DNA of 64,000 nucleotides from Setoptus koraiensis (Eukaryota; Arthropoda). This document shows positions 1 through 10,870 of the stretch, piece after piece. Within the stretch, counting starts at the first letter, position 1. Every line of letters begins with the position of its first letter. Made by a program: the position numbers and the translations under genes. The DNA lies in the NCBI GenBank assembly GCA_048013815.1, contig CM106586.1, positions 9,176,001-9,240,000 on the forward strand, given 5' to 3'. The notes beneath the pieces were generated by a model, which did not search any database, was not told the origin of the DNA, and worked only from the letters and a program-made list of their open reading frames with translations.

Positions 1-234
1 CAACAAAACAAATCAATTTTGACCTAGTCAGACCTCTTCAGGTTGAATTTAAAATTTAAGATTTAGCTGCTGAAGTCTCCCTACGTTCCAATAATAAACT
101 GGCGGTGTATTCTGCAGACGTTTTTATTTTAAGTAACGCATATAGAGAAAACATGTGGGTTAAAGGATTACTGTTACATAATAACAATACAAGAAAAAGT
201 ATAACAAATGTAGTATAATGCCAGTGTAGCAAAG

Positions 235-2697
235 TTAGCTGTGATGATCGTTGAGGCTAGAAGTGGTAGGAATCCTGGAATGATATATAATACAAAACAT
301 AATGGCTGCCATTGTGATGGCCACCAACTGTACAAACACAGAGGCCGCGCTAAATCCGGCCGCCATACCTGCTCGAATATCGAATAGTTCTCTGAAGGCT
401 CGGCCACAGCCCTGGGTCGGATACAATGAGCAATGATTGCGATTGAGAACATATAGCAATGGAATAATTTAAAGTTTAGTTACAACTCTTGTTAGATTAA
501 ATATTATTCTGCGTACATTGTGAGAGATAATGACTGCCGACAGACAATGATCAACTTACCGGCGCGTTGACGTAGTTTCTATTAACGGCATAACAGCTAA
601 TAGGCGGATTCATGCCGAGGTTTGCGTAATCTAGGAATGAGGAGGCGCCGCAACACTTCATCTGAGATGGGCGAGATGAGAAAAGCAATGAATATTAATG
701 ATGTTGCTTGACTTGATGGATCATGAGCAGCAACAGGTGCCGCGTCATAATGCCGACAGACATAGTGAGAGGCTGGGGGTGGTGGGGCGAATTTAGACTC
801 TCACCTTGATTTGTATAAAATCTAGAAATTGCGCCGATCTGTCGCTTCTTGTTTTGTTTTGTATTTGCTGATAAACCTCCTTGGTGGCGAACCGTTCCAA
901 CGAATCGCCCAGTCCGTACACGGTCACTAAAACGAGCGAGCCCATGAGCAGCAGAGTTATTATTGCCACCATTACAAAATAGTAGATAAGGTGGCCAGGT
1001 TTGCTCTTTGAGGCCGCTCTAAAGCCGATCAGAGCCGTGATGGCAACCACGAAACCGGCAAACAACATTATGTAGCCGGCACTGGTGTAATTGTTGGTCT
1101 GGATGTATTTGTGCAATTCGTACACTTTTGGATCTATCCTGAACCAGAGGCCCATGCCAAAATTGGCCACGCCAAACAGTAGAACAAGAAAGTTGAATAC
1201 AAAGAATATCACTTTAAATCTGTGTAAATAACGCATACTAGGCGCCAATTCGCATGCCAATCCGCAACACCGGCACACATAAACAGGCTCGGGATCTTGG
1301 TCATCTTGCAGATCTAGATCATCCGATTCGCTTTTGGCCAGCATACTTTGCGTGGGCGGCGGATAACTGGCCAGATTATTGTTATTGTTAGTGGTTATTA
1401 CTGTGGGATAATACTTGCTGTTGGCATTGCCGTTGCCGTTGCTATTGTTGTTGTCTATGTTGTTGTTGTAGTTGTTGTTGTTGTTGTTTCGCTTGTAACG
1501 TCTCGATTGCGACTCGTTGCTACTGCCATTGATTGATTGCTGTTCGTCGACGACAGGTGCACGATATTTGTATTGCGATTGCGTGTGTAACACTGGCGAT
1601 TGTCTTGTTATCATGGGTTTAGCGTTTATTTCGCGATGTCTTGGCGTCGGCGACGACAGAACGTGCGGCGATCTGGCGCGCTTGTCCATGTCTATGGGAT
1701 ATATCATGTGGTCATGTTGGTCAACGTCGTCATTAAAGCTCCTTCGACGACTGTATGCTGAGTGCTCGTTTGTTGCTGCGTCTTGGTATCGTTGCTGATA
1801 TGCGACACTGTCGCTGTTGATTTGGTTGTTGTTGTTGCTGTCGTTGTGTTTGTCTTTGTGCTCGTCGTCGTCGTCGTCGTCTAAGTTCCACGATATTCGA
1901 GACGGGCTTCTCTTGATGACAACAGTGTCATTGCATGTATTGTCGCTGTCGTTTGATTGATTTGACGGCCCGAACCATTTGTTGGCGGTGTCCGCCTGGG
2001 CACGGGCTTGCTTGTTTTCAATAAATACGGCGGCACGTTGTTGTTGAAGGTGGTGACGATGTTTTATCGGATCTTCAATGTTGCTGGCCTCAATTGTTGT
2101 CAGTGTGACTGGCTCTTGATCTGCCAAATGACGCTGTGACGTGTCTGCATGACGATATTGTCGCATTGTGGCATCATTGTTGCTGTTACAGGCGACAGTT
2201 ACAGGTGCCGACACTTTGGCCAACAATTGCTCAGATTCGGCTGTGTCACGTAGATGATTTGCAGTAGTGTTTGCGTTGTACCATTCATTGTTGTTTGTTT
2301 CCTGTTCCACATGCTGCTGTTGTTGCTGTTGCTGCTGTTGTTGTTGTTCTTTGTGACGTTCGTTATGATGTTGCTGTTTGTTGTTCTTCAGAATGGATCG
2401 CTTAGACGACGACGACGACGATCGCCAATAGAAGGTCTCTTTTCGTTTTGTTGTTTTGTTTGTCGCTGCAAAATCAACAATGGCTGCTGCTCTGTTGTTT
2501 GTTTCAATGTTTCTACTATCATAATCGTCATAGTCGTCAAGTGTCGACTCTCTGTGTCTAGCTGGCTGGCCCACTAAACCAACAAGCGGTTGAGCGCCCG
2601 ATGCCAGCAACCTGTCGCGCAGTTGTTTACTGTCACCTGTTGTTGTCGATGTTGTTGTTGTTGATGCTGCTGCTGCTGCTGTTCTGTTATTATTCAT
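235..2697 (-). CDS. Tetraspanin with a long N-terminal extension
   Basis: Three exons on the minus strand join in frame: 2697-805, 661-560 and 411-235, all with GT-AG introns in phase 0, giving about 723 residues. Residues from about 473 are a full tetraspanin: a Cys-rich juxtamembrane stretch (CRCCGLAC), TM1 about 495-519, TM2 about 541-560, TM3 about 571-594, then the large extracellular loop carrying MKCCG (the CCG signature, at the start of exon 2), a PISC motif and GC at the start of exon 3, and TM4 about 683-705 with a short tail. Four loop cysteines would form the usual two disulfides. Tetraspanins organise membrane microdomains. The first 470 or so residues are Asn-, Gln-, Ser- and His-rich and look disordered; usual family members are about 250 residues, so the start at 2697 (first ATG of the open frame) is plausible but unproven. 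A minus-strand AATAAA near 122-127 could end the transcript. Confidence 0.88.
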
Positions 2698-4711
2698 TGT
2701 TAGTTGTCACACTAACTAACTAGAAAATGTCTCACTATTACAACCCGTTGCAAATGAGTGATTGTTTTTGTCGCCACTTGCACAGGCTCACATTTGTTTA
2801 TTGATGTTGCGCAATATATCTGTCTAATTGTCTCTGTTGCTCTCAAACGGACATATATTTGTATTTGTTGTGTGTGGTTTCTATTTCAATCGACGATGAA
2901 TATCATATCATGTTGACTGTGATGGTGGCCCGCTGGCGCCAGAGTTGACATTATGCAATTAAACATATAAATTATTCAGATTAGGCTCGCATGGAATGCA
3001 TGCCATCTATTCAGGCAAGGCTGCACTGGCGCTCATTAATTGGGAATAACTTTAGTATAACTTTGAATAATGCAACAACAATAATAGCGTGTTGTTACTG
3101 TTGTTGGACTTGCTGTTGTGGTTGGGCTTGTTGTTGTGGTAGTGGTGCTGGTGGTGCTGGTGGTAGCGGCGGTGGCGGCGGTGGTTGTGCTCGTTGTTGC
3201 GGGCGGCAGTGCAGTTGTTGATTGGCAGTTATTCTAATATCGTTTTATTAATAGTTGCGGCTCGTTTATATTTTGCAACCGCCACAACAACATAATTGTT
3301 AGCAATGTGCCAGCAACAGGTAACCTTATTCTTTGACTAGCTGTCGCTCATGTGTGAGCCATTGTGGGCCGTCCAATCAGTCAGTGCTGGCTGCACTTGG
3401 TGGCTGGCGAGCTAACAAAGTTTAAGTGCTAACAAACAACACACACACAATTCAATCATCGTTTGTTGTGCAACGACCACCATCACTGCTAATAACGAAT
3501 CCTCTCCAACTCTCTGATGATGAGTCATTTCAAACAAATAAATAAATGCACTTGTTTGCCATGGGGGCAGCAACTTTTCTCTCAAACTTCCGTTACATTA
3601 TGCCTATGAGTGGCTAGCCAAGCGGCACACAGGCAATCAATTATCCGCTTGAATCAATCATGTTGTAAAAAGTCGAGATGAAGCACACACACACATACAC
3701 AAACAAACACATTAATCGGTGTGATTCCGATGGATTCATGTGTAGAGCATTATTATTATGCATTAGCATTCTAATTGTTGTTGCTATTTTTTGTTCACTT
3801 ACACAACAACGACAACAACGCTCGTCGCAGTGATTCATCTCTCATGTATGCGAGCTCACTGTTTAAAACTGTTCTGTTTTGTTCTCCTCTCTTATGTCAG
3901 ACTTTGCTTATTATGCTGGCTGCCTGTATAGACGCCATATACCGCATTGCATGACGGTAGCATACGTCACCCACTCAAACGGTTGTCTTGCCAAAGTGCT
4001 GCCAGTTCATTTATAGAAAGAGGGCGCCACTCGACGCCTTGAATCAGGTCGTGGTGGCCAGGCAAAACGGCATGCCTAGACGGTCAAATCGAATCGATTG
4101 ACAATTGTTTCAAAACTTTTCATTCATTCATCAGCTATTTCCAATGAGCCGACCGTTATCTCGATGTGCAACTCGTTATCCGGGGGAGGAGACAACAACA
4201 GTAAAGCGACGAATGATGTTGTTAGCAATCTGGCATGCGGGAAAAAGGTAAAACTTGGATTTATTCACATTGTGAAGGGCACCATTGAGAGGCAGCGTAA
4301 AAGATAAAGAAAGCTGACGATAGCCAGCTCGATATAACTATTATAATGAAGCAAATCAACTATAAATTATTGGGTCAAAACAGCCATAATCCTCCATGGT
4401 GACATTGTCGCCAAAATTGGGCCTCCAAGACAAATTTCTTCTCTCTGGCCTGAACACATTTGCGCCCGGAGTGGACCATGCAACTATCAAATTTATTAAA
4501 CTGACTGATGCCAGGGAAGGTAGCGTTAAATTCATTGGCTACATGTCGCTAACTGAGGAAACAACTTCCGATTTTGTATGATTTGTTCTGATAAAATAGG
4601 AGAATTGTTTTCAGACGATGAAGTGGGGGATGAGTCGTGATTTATATATTTTTTCTTTAATTTGAACACATCATAAACAATACTATCCTCTATTAGACTG
4701 TTGTTAATATT
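2698..4711. other. Intergenic region between tetraspanin and Jun
   Basis: No convincing gene was found. The stretch has CA/GT- and GTT-rich simple sequence (3090-3210 is a run of TGTTGT and GGTGGC triplets; 3683-3710 is ACACAC). It lies upstream of the tetraspanin start and probably holds its promoter and 5' leader. Two short plus-strand open frames near 4098-4307 and 4396-4581 are treated separately. Confidence 0.5.
4098..4581 (+). other. Two short open frames of uncertain coding status
   Basis: Plus-strand open frames of 69 codons (4098-4307) and 61 codons (4396-4581) lie in non-repetitive sequence between tetraspanin and Jun. Their translations are of ordinary composition rather than low complexity; the second contains VDHATIKFIKLTD and SVKFIGYMSL. 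I recognise no domain, and no clear splice junction joins them. They could be exons of a small unknown gene or chance frames. Confidence is low. Confidence 0.15.
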
Positions 4712-5542
4712 TTAGAATTCTTTCTTTTTTCTTTGACAAGAACACGAAGATCTCAGACGTTGTATTTCTTTACATGCCTCCTCGAGCCTATTATGCAAAT
4801 CAGCATTTTGTTCCTGGAGTTGCATTATAGTCTCTGTTTTTCTTCTGCGACATTTAGAAGCGGCCAATCTGTTTCTTTCGCGCTTTCGTTCAACTTTCAT
4901 TCTATCTTGATCGGACATGTCTATTGGACTGTAGGAATCTCTTACTGATGATGCGTTTGAATTTTGACTTGTTGTAGAGGATCGACTAGATACACGTCGC
5001 GCCTTAGTTGGTGTTACATGTAGAGAACTTTTTTCTTGTGGCTTGTAGTTATTCTTGAAGGTATACTTAGTATCATCAATCTCAAAGTCGTATCTATCAT
5101 TGCTAATTGCATATAAATTTGCGGGTAAGAGACCAACTTTTGTGAAATCATTCCTTTTATTTCCTGAATCTTCGTTGATGGATTTACCTTTTGAGTTAAG
5201 TTGCAATAAATCGTCTTCGACTAGTGTTCCCAGAATTGAATTATGTTTTGTTTCACCACCATGAATTGCGGTAGGAGGGTTGTTTGTTACGTTTGATAAC
5301 GAACAGTGATTGGACATGTTTAGGTCAGAAGTTTCTTGATCTAGACTTTTGTTTACGGATGGATTAATATTGGATGGCGTTGATAACGGCGTTGTCGAGG
5401 ATAAGATATCTTTGATAGGCCCGAACAGGGGTGTGTGCAACGATTGAAAAGACTGTCTCTCGCCATCAGGAGTTTGTTGCGGTAACACTGATGATATCAA
5501 CGATGAGGTCAATCCTATTAGCTCATCGTTGCTATCTATCAT
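4712..5542 (-). CDS. Jun: Jun-family bZIP transcription factor (AP-1 subunit)
   Basis: This 276-residue frame ends in a Jun-type bZIP. The lead-in SPIDMSDQDRMKVERKR is close to the vertebrate Jun sequence SPIDMESQERIKAERKR, and the basic region ERNRLAASKCRRRK (about 218-236) keeps the DNA-contact residues N, AA, S/C and R. The zipper (about 240-264) has Leu, Leu, Ala, Leu at heptad spacing and then ends in a Cys/Lys-rich tail, so it is shorter than the five-heptad zipper of classic Jun. Jun binds TRE sites as a dimer with Fos or itself in the nucleus. The N-terminal half is Ser/Thr/Asn-rich; an LTSS-type start could correspond to the transactivation region but I cannot align a delta domain. 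The start used is the first ATG (5542). The frame stays open upstream to about 5656, and a pyrimidine tract followed by AG near 5628 could mark an upstream splice acceptor, so a 5' exon may be missing. Confidence 0.82.
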   Translation of the reverse strand: MIDSNDELIGLTSSLISSVLPQQTPDGERQSFQSLHTPLFGPIKDILSSTTPLSTPSNINPSVNKSLDQETSDLNMSNHCSLSNVTNNPPTAIHGGETKHNSILGTLVEDDLLQLNSKGKSINEDSGNKRNDFTKVGLLPANLYAISNDRYDFEIDDTKYTFKNNYKPQEKSSLHVTPTKARRVSSRSSTTSQNSNASSVRDSYSPIDMSDQDRMKVERKRERNRLAASKCRRRKTETIMQLQEQNADLHNRLEEACKEIQRLRSSCSCQRKKKEF

Positions 5543-6112
5543 CTGCCTCTTCTCTCTGCCAACAGGTCCACCTCCCTTTGGGGGTTCCCAGGCTTCATTC
5601 ACAACCTTCCCATCCGTACAAACCTCCGACACAATCCAATACAGAAAGAGTAACAAAGTAATGAGAGTATAGCCAGTAAAGTCACTTGCACATGTGCATA
5701 AACTTGAAAGACAGCAATATTATCGCAGTAGCTGATAAACAGCATCAATTTCTTCTTTGATGCTTTTTACATAAATAACCCATCACTAAAGTAGTTATAA
5801 CAACAATTGACAACAACTCTCGCCTCTTTCTCCGACTGCCAGCCTTGCTCTGGTGACGCTGACCTTCAAGTTGTTTGCATGATAGTAAGAGAGTTACTTT
5901 CTGATAATGTTGGTGTTGTTGTTGCCGTTATACATGACTTGCGTAAAATGCATTGTACGCTTGTTGTTGTCGAAACACGGTTATAATAAATATAATAATA
6001 ATATAGTGAAAAATCAATTTGCATCTTCGAAGATAATTCGTGCCTGATATATAATTTGTCGTGTTGTTGTCGGTGTTGATCCTACACAACCCGTTAATCA
6101 TAACGAATCAAT
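5543..6112. other. Intergenic region between Jun and SPCS1
   Basis: AT-rich sequence with GTTGTTG runs. It probably contains the Jun 5' leader or first exon and the 3' end of SPCS1. No other gene is visible. Confidence 0.4.
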
Positions 6113-6373
6113 TCACTGCGGCTGACGTCTCTTTACTGCCGGTTGCCACTTTAGAGGGTGCCTTCTGTAAATCGGCCACGCCGGTAGACAAAGTAAACAG
6201 GCCAGGGTGACCCCAATCGCGTGACACATTATTGCCATGGAGAAGCGCTGAGATAGATAGGCCCATAGTGTTCCAATCAAGACGAATACTATAATTATGC
6301 CCTGAGACCATTGTTCGGCGTTATATTGGCCCCTGTAGTCCATGTGGGTTTGAATGTTTGGCAACCAGCGCAT
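6113..6373 (-). CDS. SPCS1: Signal peptidase complex subunit 1
   Basis: An 86-residue frame that matches SPCS1/SPC12 along its whole length. The N-terminal MRWLPNIQTHMDYRGQYNAEQ parallels the human [22 protein letters not shown]. It is followed by two hydrophobic segments (about 24-43 and 47-66) and the family signature LPAWPIYRRHPLKW close to the C-terminus. SPCS1 is a small non-catalytic ER membrane subunit of the signal peptidase complex; both termini face the cytosol. It appears to be a single exon. The ATG at 6373 is chosen because it aligns with the human start; the open frame continues upstream only through non-ATG codons. Human SPCS1 is about 102 residues, so this is full length. Confidence 0.93.
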   Translation of the reverse strand: MRWLPNIQTHMDYRGQYNAEQWSQGIIIVFVLIGTLWAYLSQRFSMAIMCHAIGVTLACLLCLPAWPIYRRHPLKWQPAVKRRQPQ

Positions 6374-6883
6374 CTCGCCCAAGTCCAATAATGTCAATAG
6401 GGTATCGAATAAATTTATACTGATAACAATTATTGATTGATATATTATTAATTAATAACTATATTAATGGTGATAAGTGTGTCTCTTGTTTTCACATACA
6501 ATCCATCAATATGCGAACCGTTATCTCGAGTGCAAATGTGTCTGACGCGTTGCCAAATATTTACAATACCATATGGTGGCCATTCATACAAGTAGAAACG
6601 TGCTTTTGCTTGTTTATCCAATGCACAAATTACTGCACCCATGCCCTTCATCCTACAGCAATGGGAACGCGCTAATTTAGAAAAATTACAACATTATCAG
6701 TGAGCGTCATGTATGAAACTTTGTCAGCGACAAAAATTCATTCACTAACCGCCTCACATGGGCTAAACAGAATCATGCAAATTTGTTAGTTGTTCATAGT
6801 TGAAAATAATAATAAATAGTTCAGTTCTGGCCAGTGGGCTGTTGCCAAGTTGTGGATGAGATTTCAAACCGGTGTTACAGTCA
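6374..6883. other. Intergenic region upstream of SPCS1
   Basis: Probably holds the SPCS1 promoter. A 67-codon minus-strand frame at 6448-6651 has an ordinary amino-acid composition and a good GTATGTG donor-like site near 6510, so it might be a leading exon, but I could not find a matching acceptor that joins SPCS1 in frame. The end near 6884 meets the first F-box gene. Confidence 0.3.
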
Positions 6884-8068
6884 TCAATAGTTGAATCGTC
6901 TACCGAATTTATCTGTAAAACCCTCAAAAATTTCTTCTAGAGAGTCCTTTAGAAAGCGTCGATACGCCGAACTTGACTCGTCCATCTTGTTGCGTTTCAC
7001 TAGATAATAGTCTCTCTTGCTGAGTCGTCTTCCTGCTTTTAGCAATGCATTCAGCATGCAAATTCTGTCGTTGCACCATTCATCCGATTCGTCGTCGAAA
7101 TGATACTCGACATCTTCGTTGTACTGATCGACCCACTTCATCCTCCAATCCACATCCATTTTAATTCGCTGTGGCCTTGGCCAATCGTCTGGCAATGGAG
7201 ACGCCAGCCATGGATCTGTTTGGAGGTTGCCTCTAAGAACGAGCTCTTCCAGGTCCTTGCACGCCATCATCATGTCAGACACAATAGTAATCCAATTATC
7301 TCCCACAGAGTATAGCAATCGTTTCAAATTTTTACGAGCCAGGACCAAAGGTAACCATTCATCATCAGCGCCTAGTTCTAAATGGGACACACAGGTGAAT
7401 TCATTTTAATAGTTAAGATCAACCTGACCAGTCGATACAATAAATTTGAAATTTACTTACTTTTAGGCACATGGTTCAATGTAGGGAAAATATTCTTCTC
7501 GTATGTTGAGATACTCAAGAGCAAATGTCTTGGGAATTGGGGCCAGAAACTGTTCTGTGTTGTCGCGGGCACTCAGATACAACAATCGGTAGTGAGCAAC
7601 GTTCAGCATCATACTCAATTCCCATCTGTCGCCTAAGAATTTCACAGAGTCAATAGTGAGTGATGTAATTTTGTCACAAATAGTCACAATTCTAGTCAAT
7701 TGTCCGGGTCCAATAGACATTTTACTCAAATTCAAAGTTGTCAGCATGGCACAGTTGTCGGCGATGATTCCATGAGTGCCAGGTTTAATGCGATCAATAA
7801 CATTGACAAGATTGAGGCATCTCAATTGGGGCACTCTCTTCAACAGCCTTTCTAACACCTCTATGTCCGGTTGTCGTTGGAATTTTTGGCTGGTTTCGAT
7901 GTGTTTTAATCGGAATAAATGTTCGGCTACGATGCTATTGAGCGCCTTCGATACCATGGCCAGACGGCCCAGATCAACGATATCGGGTACATGGTCCATA
8001 ATACGAAGCCAGAGTTCGGCCGGCAAACAACTGTAAGATCTGTTTTCTTCCTCTTTGCTTTTCTCCAT
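6884..8068 (-). pseudogene. F-box/LRR gene, copy 1 (early stop; possibly decayed)
   Basis: Exon 1 (8068 to about 7461) starts MEKSKEEENRSY and carries the F-box LPAELWLRIMDHVPDIVDLGRLAMVSKALNSIV (written here in pieces: LPAELWLRIMDH, then VDLGRLAMVSKALN), followed by LRR-like repeats (LRCLNLVN, LTTLNLSK, ITSLTIDS). Exon 2 (7377-6884) encodes the C-terminal part with SDEWCNDRICMLNALL. In copies 2 and 3 the exons join through a phase-1 intron. Here the same reading frame hits TAA at 7465-7463, two bases before the equivalent GTAAGT donor, so normal splicing would give a 201-residue protein lacking the C-terminal half. Exon 2 itself remains open, so loss is recent, or a nearby alternative donor (GTGCCT at about 7470) plus a shifted acceptor is used. 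F-box proteins are substrate adaptors of SCF ubiquitin ligases. The MsrA partner expected upstream is absent. Confidence 0.7.
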
Positions 8069-9013
8069 GGTTTCCTTTTCTTGCACTTTTCTTCCGTGTC
8101 GACGTTATTATCAAATTCAATCATATTCAAATTATATTCCTAGACGCTAAATGTCGAGCAAATGTATAAATAAATGTGATACTGACATACAAACAACGAT
8201 GGATTTATAACGACGCGTGAGACATTATAATCTCAATAATCGTAGCTTTATCGCACCACGGAAACTTTTCAAATTTCATTGCAGGGGAATTCCATGGTTT
8301 GCGTGGGTTCGAAAGACGTGATGAACTTGCTTCGTTTGAGGCAGAAATGACAGTTTCAATTAGATGGAGAGAGCACAGGATAGGACATGTGACCAGTCAC
8401 GATGAGACAGCCACTCTTTATTGTAACTGACTAATGACTTGTGAGAAGATTGAAATTGATATCATGACAGGACAATTTAAACCTTATGAATTCGTCCATT
8501 CATGAATATCGTTGGACATTCATGAACCAATGGCTTCCGTCGTAATGACAACAATTTCTCCTGCCTCTTTCACAAGTAGCCTCGCAAAATTGCATCTAGC
8601 AATGGGATGGGCCAGAGAAACCGGATGTTGGCCGGCCAGTATAAGTTGTGTAATTTACAATTCAGCTTGTAGTGTCAATGAGTTGAGTTTAATAGCGATT
8701 TTATTGTGCTTCGGTGACAGCTGAAAAAATTGAAAAGATTCATTTAATGAAATGAAATCAAGATTGCAAAATGTCGCATAATAAAGTGATAATTGACATT
8801 TTCTGTTGGCGATCGCGCGTATCACCCACCTAATTTTCTCTGTTTGCCTGGGGCATTGCTCAGCCCAATCAAGTGAGAATTACTGCCCTCGTTGCGGTTT
8901 AGACTGGTTCGATTGCACGAAAATTTATTGCGTAGCTAGGCGCCGCCACTTATAGATTGGTCGGCTTTATCAGCATCTTGCGTTGCTCAAAATTAGCCGC
9001 ACTTCCGGTCGTC
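8069..9013. other. Spacer with F-box upstream block but MsrA missing
   Basis: 8069-8430 matches the sequence upstream of F-box copy 3 (13907-14270). From about 8455 it switches to sequence that elsewhere lies downstream of MsrA copy C (22105-22200) and MsrA copy A (12110-12660). The whole MsrA gene that should lie between is therefore missing, as if deleted or never transferred. The far end (about 8870-8955) holds the CPRCGLDWFDC exon relic described separately. Confidence 0.65.
8872..8955 (+). other. Relic of a Cys-rich terminal exon, copy 1
   Basis: Reads YCPRCGLDWFDCTKIYCVARRRHL then a stop, preceded by a pyrimidine-rich stretch ending GCTCAG that resembles a splice acceptor. The fuller copy is at 12512-12631. 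The two CPRC/DC..C cysteine pairs suggest a small metal-binding or disulfide-rich end. I do not recognise the parent gene, and a short deletion relative to the other copy suggests decay. Confidence 0.25.
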
Positions 9014-10230
9014 TTAGTGGCCTCTGCATTCCGGCTCACAGTCCTCACAGTCCGCGTAATATCGTCGGCCTAATCGATCTGTAATACCCTCAAAAATATA
9101 ATCTGGCGACTCGAGAAAGCGTTGATACTCATCACTTGACTCGTCCATCTTGTGGCGTTTCACTAAATAATAGTCTCTCTTGCTGAGCCGTCTTCCTGCT
9201 CTTAGCAATGCATTCAGCATGCAAATTCTTGCGTTGCACCATTCATCCGATTCGTCGTCGAAATGAAACTCGACATTTTCGTTGTACTGATCGACCCACT
9301 TCATCCTCCAATCCACATCCATTTTAATTCGCTGTGGTCTTGGCGAATCGTCTGGCAATGGAGACCCCAGCCATGGATCTGTCTGGAGGTTTCCTCTGAG
9401 AACGAGCTCTTCCAGGTCCTTGCACGCGCTCATCATTTCAGGCACATTATCTATCCAACAATCCCCCATAGAGTAAAGCAATCGTTTCAAATTTTTACTA
9501 GACAGGACCAAAGGTAACCATTCATTATTGGTGCCTTCACCTAAATGCGACACAGAGGTAAATTCGTTTTAATGGTTTAGATCAACCTGACCAGTCTATA
9601 CAATCATTTTAAAATGTACTCACGTCTAAACATCCCATAGGAATAATATACTTGTCGTATGTCGAGATACTCAAAAGCAAAAGTCTTGTCTCTGAGAATT
9701 GGGGCCAGAAACTGTTTTGTGTTGTCGCGGGCACTCAGATACAACAATCGGTCGTGAGCAGCGTTCAACATCATACTCAATTCCCATCTGTCGCCTAAGA
9801 ATTTCACAGAGTCAATAGTGAGTGATGTAATTTTGTCACAAATAGTCACAATTTTAGTCAATTGTCCGGGTCCAATAGACATTTTACTCAAATTCAGAGT
9901 GGTCAGCATGGCACAGTTGTCGGTAATGATTCCATGAGTGCCAGGTTTAATGCGATCAATAACATTGACAAGATTGAGGCATCTCAATTGGGGCACTCTC
10001 CTCAATAGCCTTTCTAACATCTCTATGTCCGGTTGTCGTTGGAATTTTTGGCTGGTTTCCATGTGTTTTAATCGGAATAAATGTTCGGCTGCGATGCTAT
10101 TGAGCGCCTTCGATACCATGGCCAGACGGCCCAGATCAACGATATCGGGTACATGGTCCATAATACGAAGCCAGAGTTCGGCCGGCAAACAACTGTAAGA
10201 TCTGTTTTCTTCCTCTTTGCTTTTCTCCAT
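9014..10230 (-). CDS. F-box/LRR protein, copy 2
   Basis: Exon 1 is 10230-9624 and exon 2 is 9540-9014, joined by an 83-base phase-1 intron (AGAC/GTGAGT donor, CATTTAG acceptor), giving 377 residues. The F-box is at about residues 13-50 (LPAELWLRIMDH, VDLGRLAMVSKALN). It is followed by degenerate leucine-rich repeats: LRCLNLVNVI, LTTLNLSKMSI, ITSLTIDSVKF, FEYLDIRQ, LKRLLYS, LEELVLRG. The C-terminus carries YHFDDES/FHFDDES-DEWCN and RLSKRDYYLVKRHKM, shared by all five minus-strand copies. The predicted role is the substrate-recognition subunit of an SCF E3 ligase, known of the family and not shown here. It is head-to-head with MsrA copy A, whose start is 640 bases away. Confidence 0.82.
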
Positions 10231-10870
10231 GGTTTTCTTTTCTTGCACTTTTCTTCCGTGTCGACGTTATTACCAAATTCAATCATATTCAAATTATATT
10301 CCTAGACGCTAAATGTCGAGCAAATGTATAAATAAATGTGCTAATGACATACAAACAACGATGGATTTATAACGACGCGTGAGACATTATTATAATCTCA
10401 ATGATCACAGTTTTATCGCACCACGGCAACTTTTCAAATTTCATTGCAGGGGAATTCCATGGTAGAGCTCGAAAGACGTGATCAATTTGCTTCGTTTCAG
10501 GCACAAATGATAGTTTTATTCAGATAGAGAGACGGGCCGGATAAGATGTGAATGAGTTACAAGTTACGCATATACACACCACGGATTTGTTATCACTGAT
10601 TGGCATTATCGACGGCAAATGTAAAACGACACGAGTAAAAATGGAAATCGCTCCTGATAAATCAATGCTAATTTGATTTTTGGCAAACGAGTCAACATCA
10701 CATCTCGAATAGTGAATTGTTTGAAATTGTTTAGGACAACAGATGTAAAGTAGATTCAAATAGGATAGATGTTTTTTTTAAGTGTAGTCAGCGTTGCACT
10801 AATTAGATTTTAATATTTGTCAATCAAGATCAATCAAAAGAACATCAAAAGAATATTACTGAGTAGCGGC
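10231..10870. promoter_or_regulatory. Shared divergent promoter region, F-box 2 / MsrA A
   Basis: A 640-base interval between two divergent starts. On the F-box side, a block with GTCGAGCAAATGTATAAATAAATG about 80-90 bases from the start (here around 10313-10337, quoted only in part) is conserved before F-box copies 1-4. The middle contains GTTATCACTGATTGGCAT, also found at the MsrA B and C promoters. No core promoter motif could be assigned with certainty. Confidence 0.4.
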
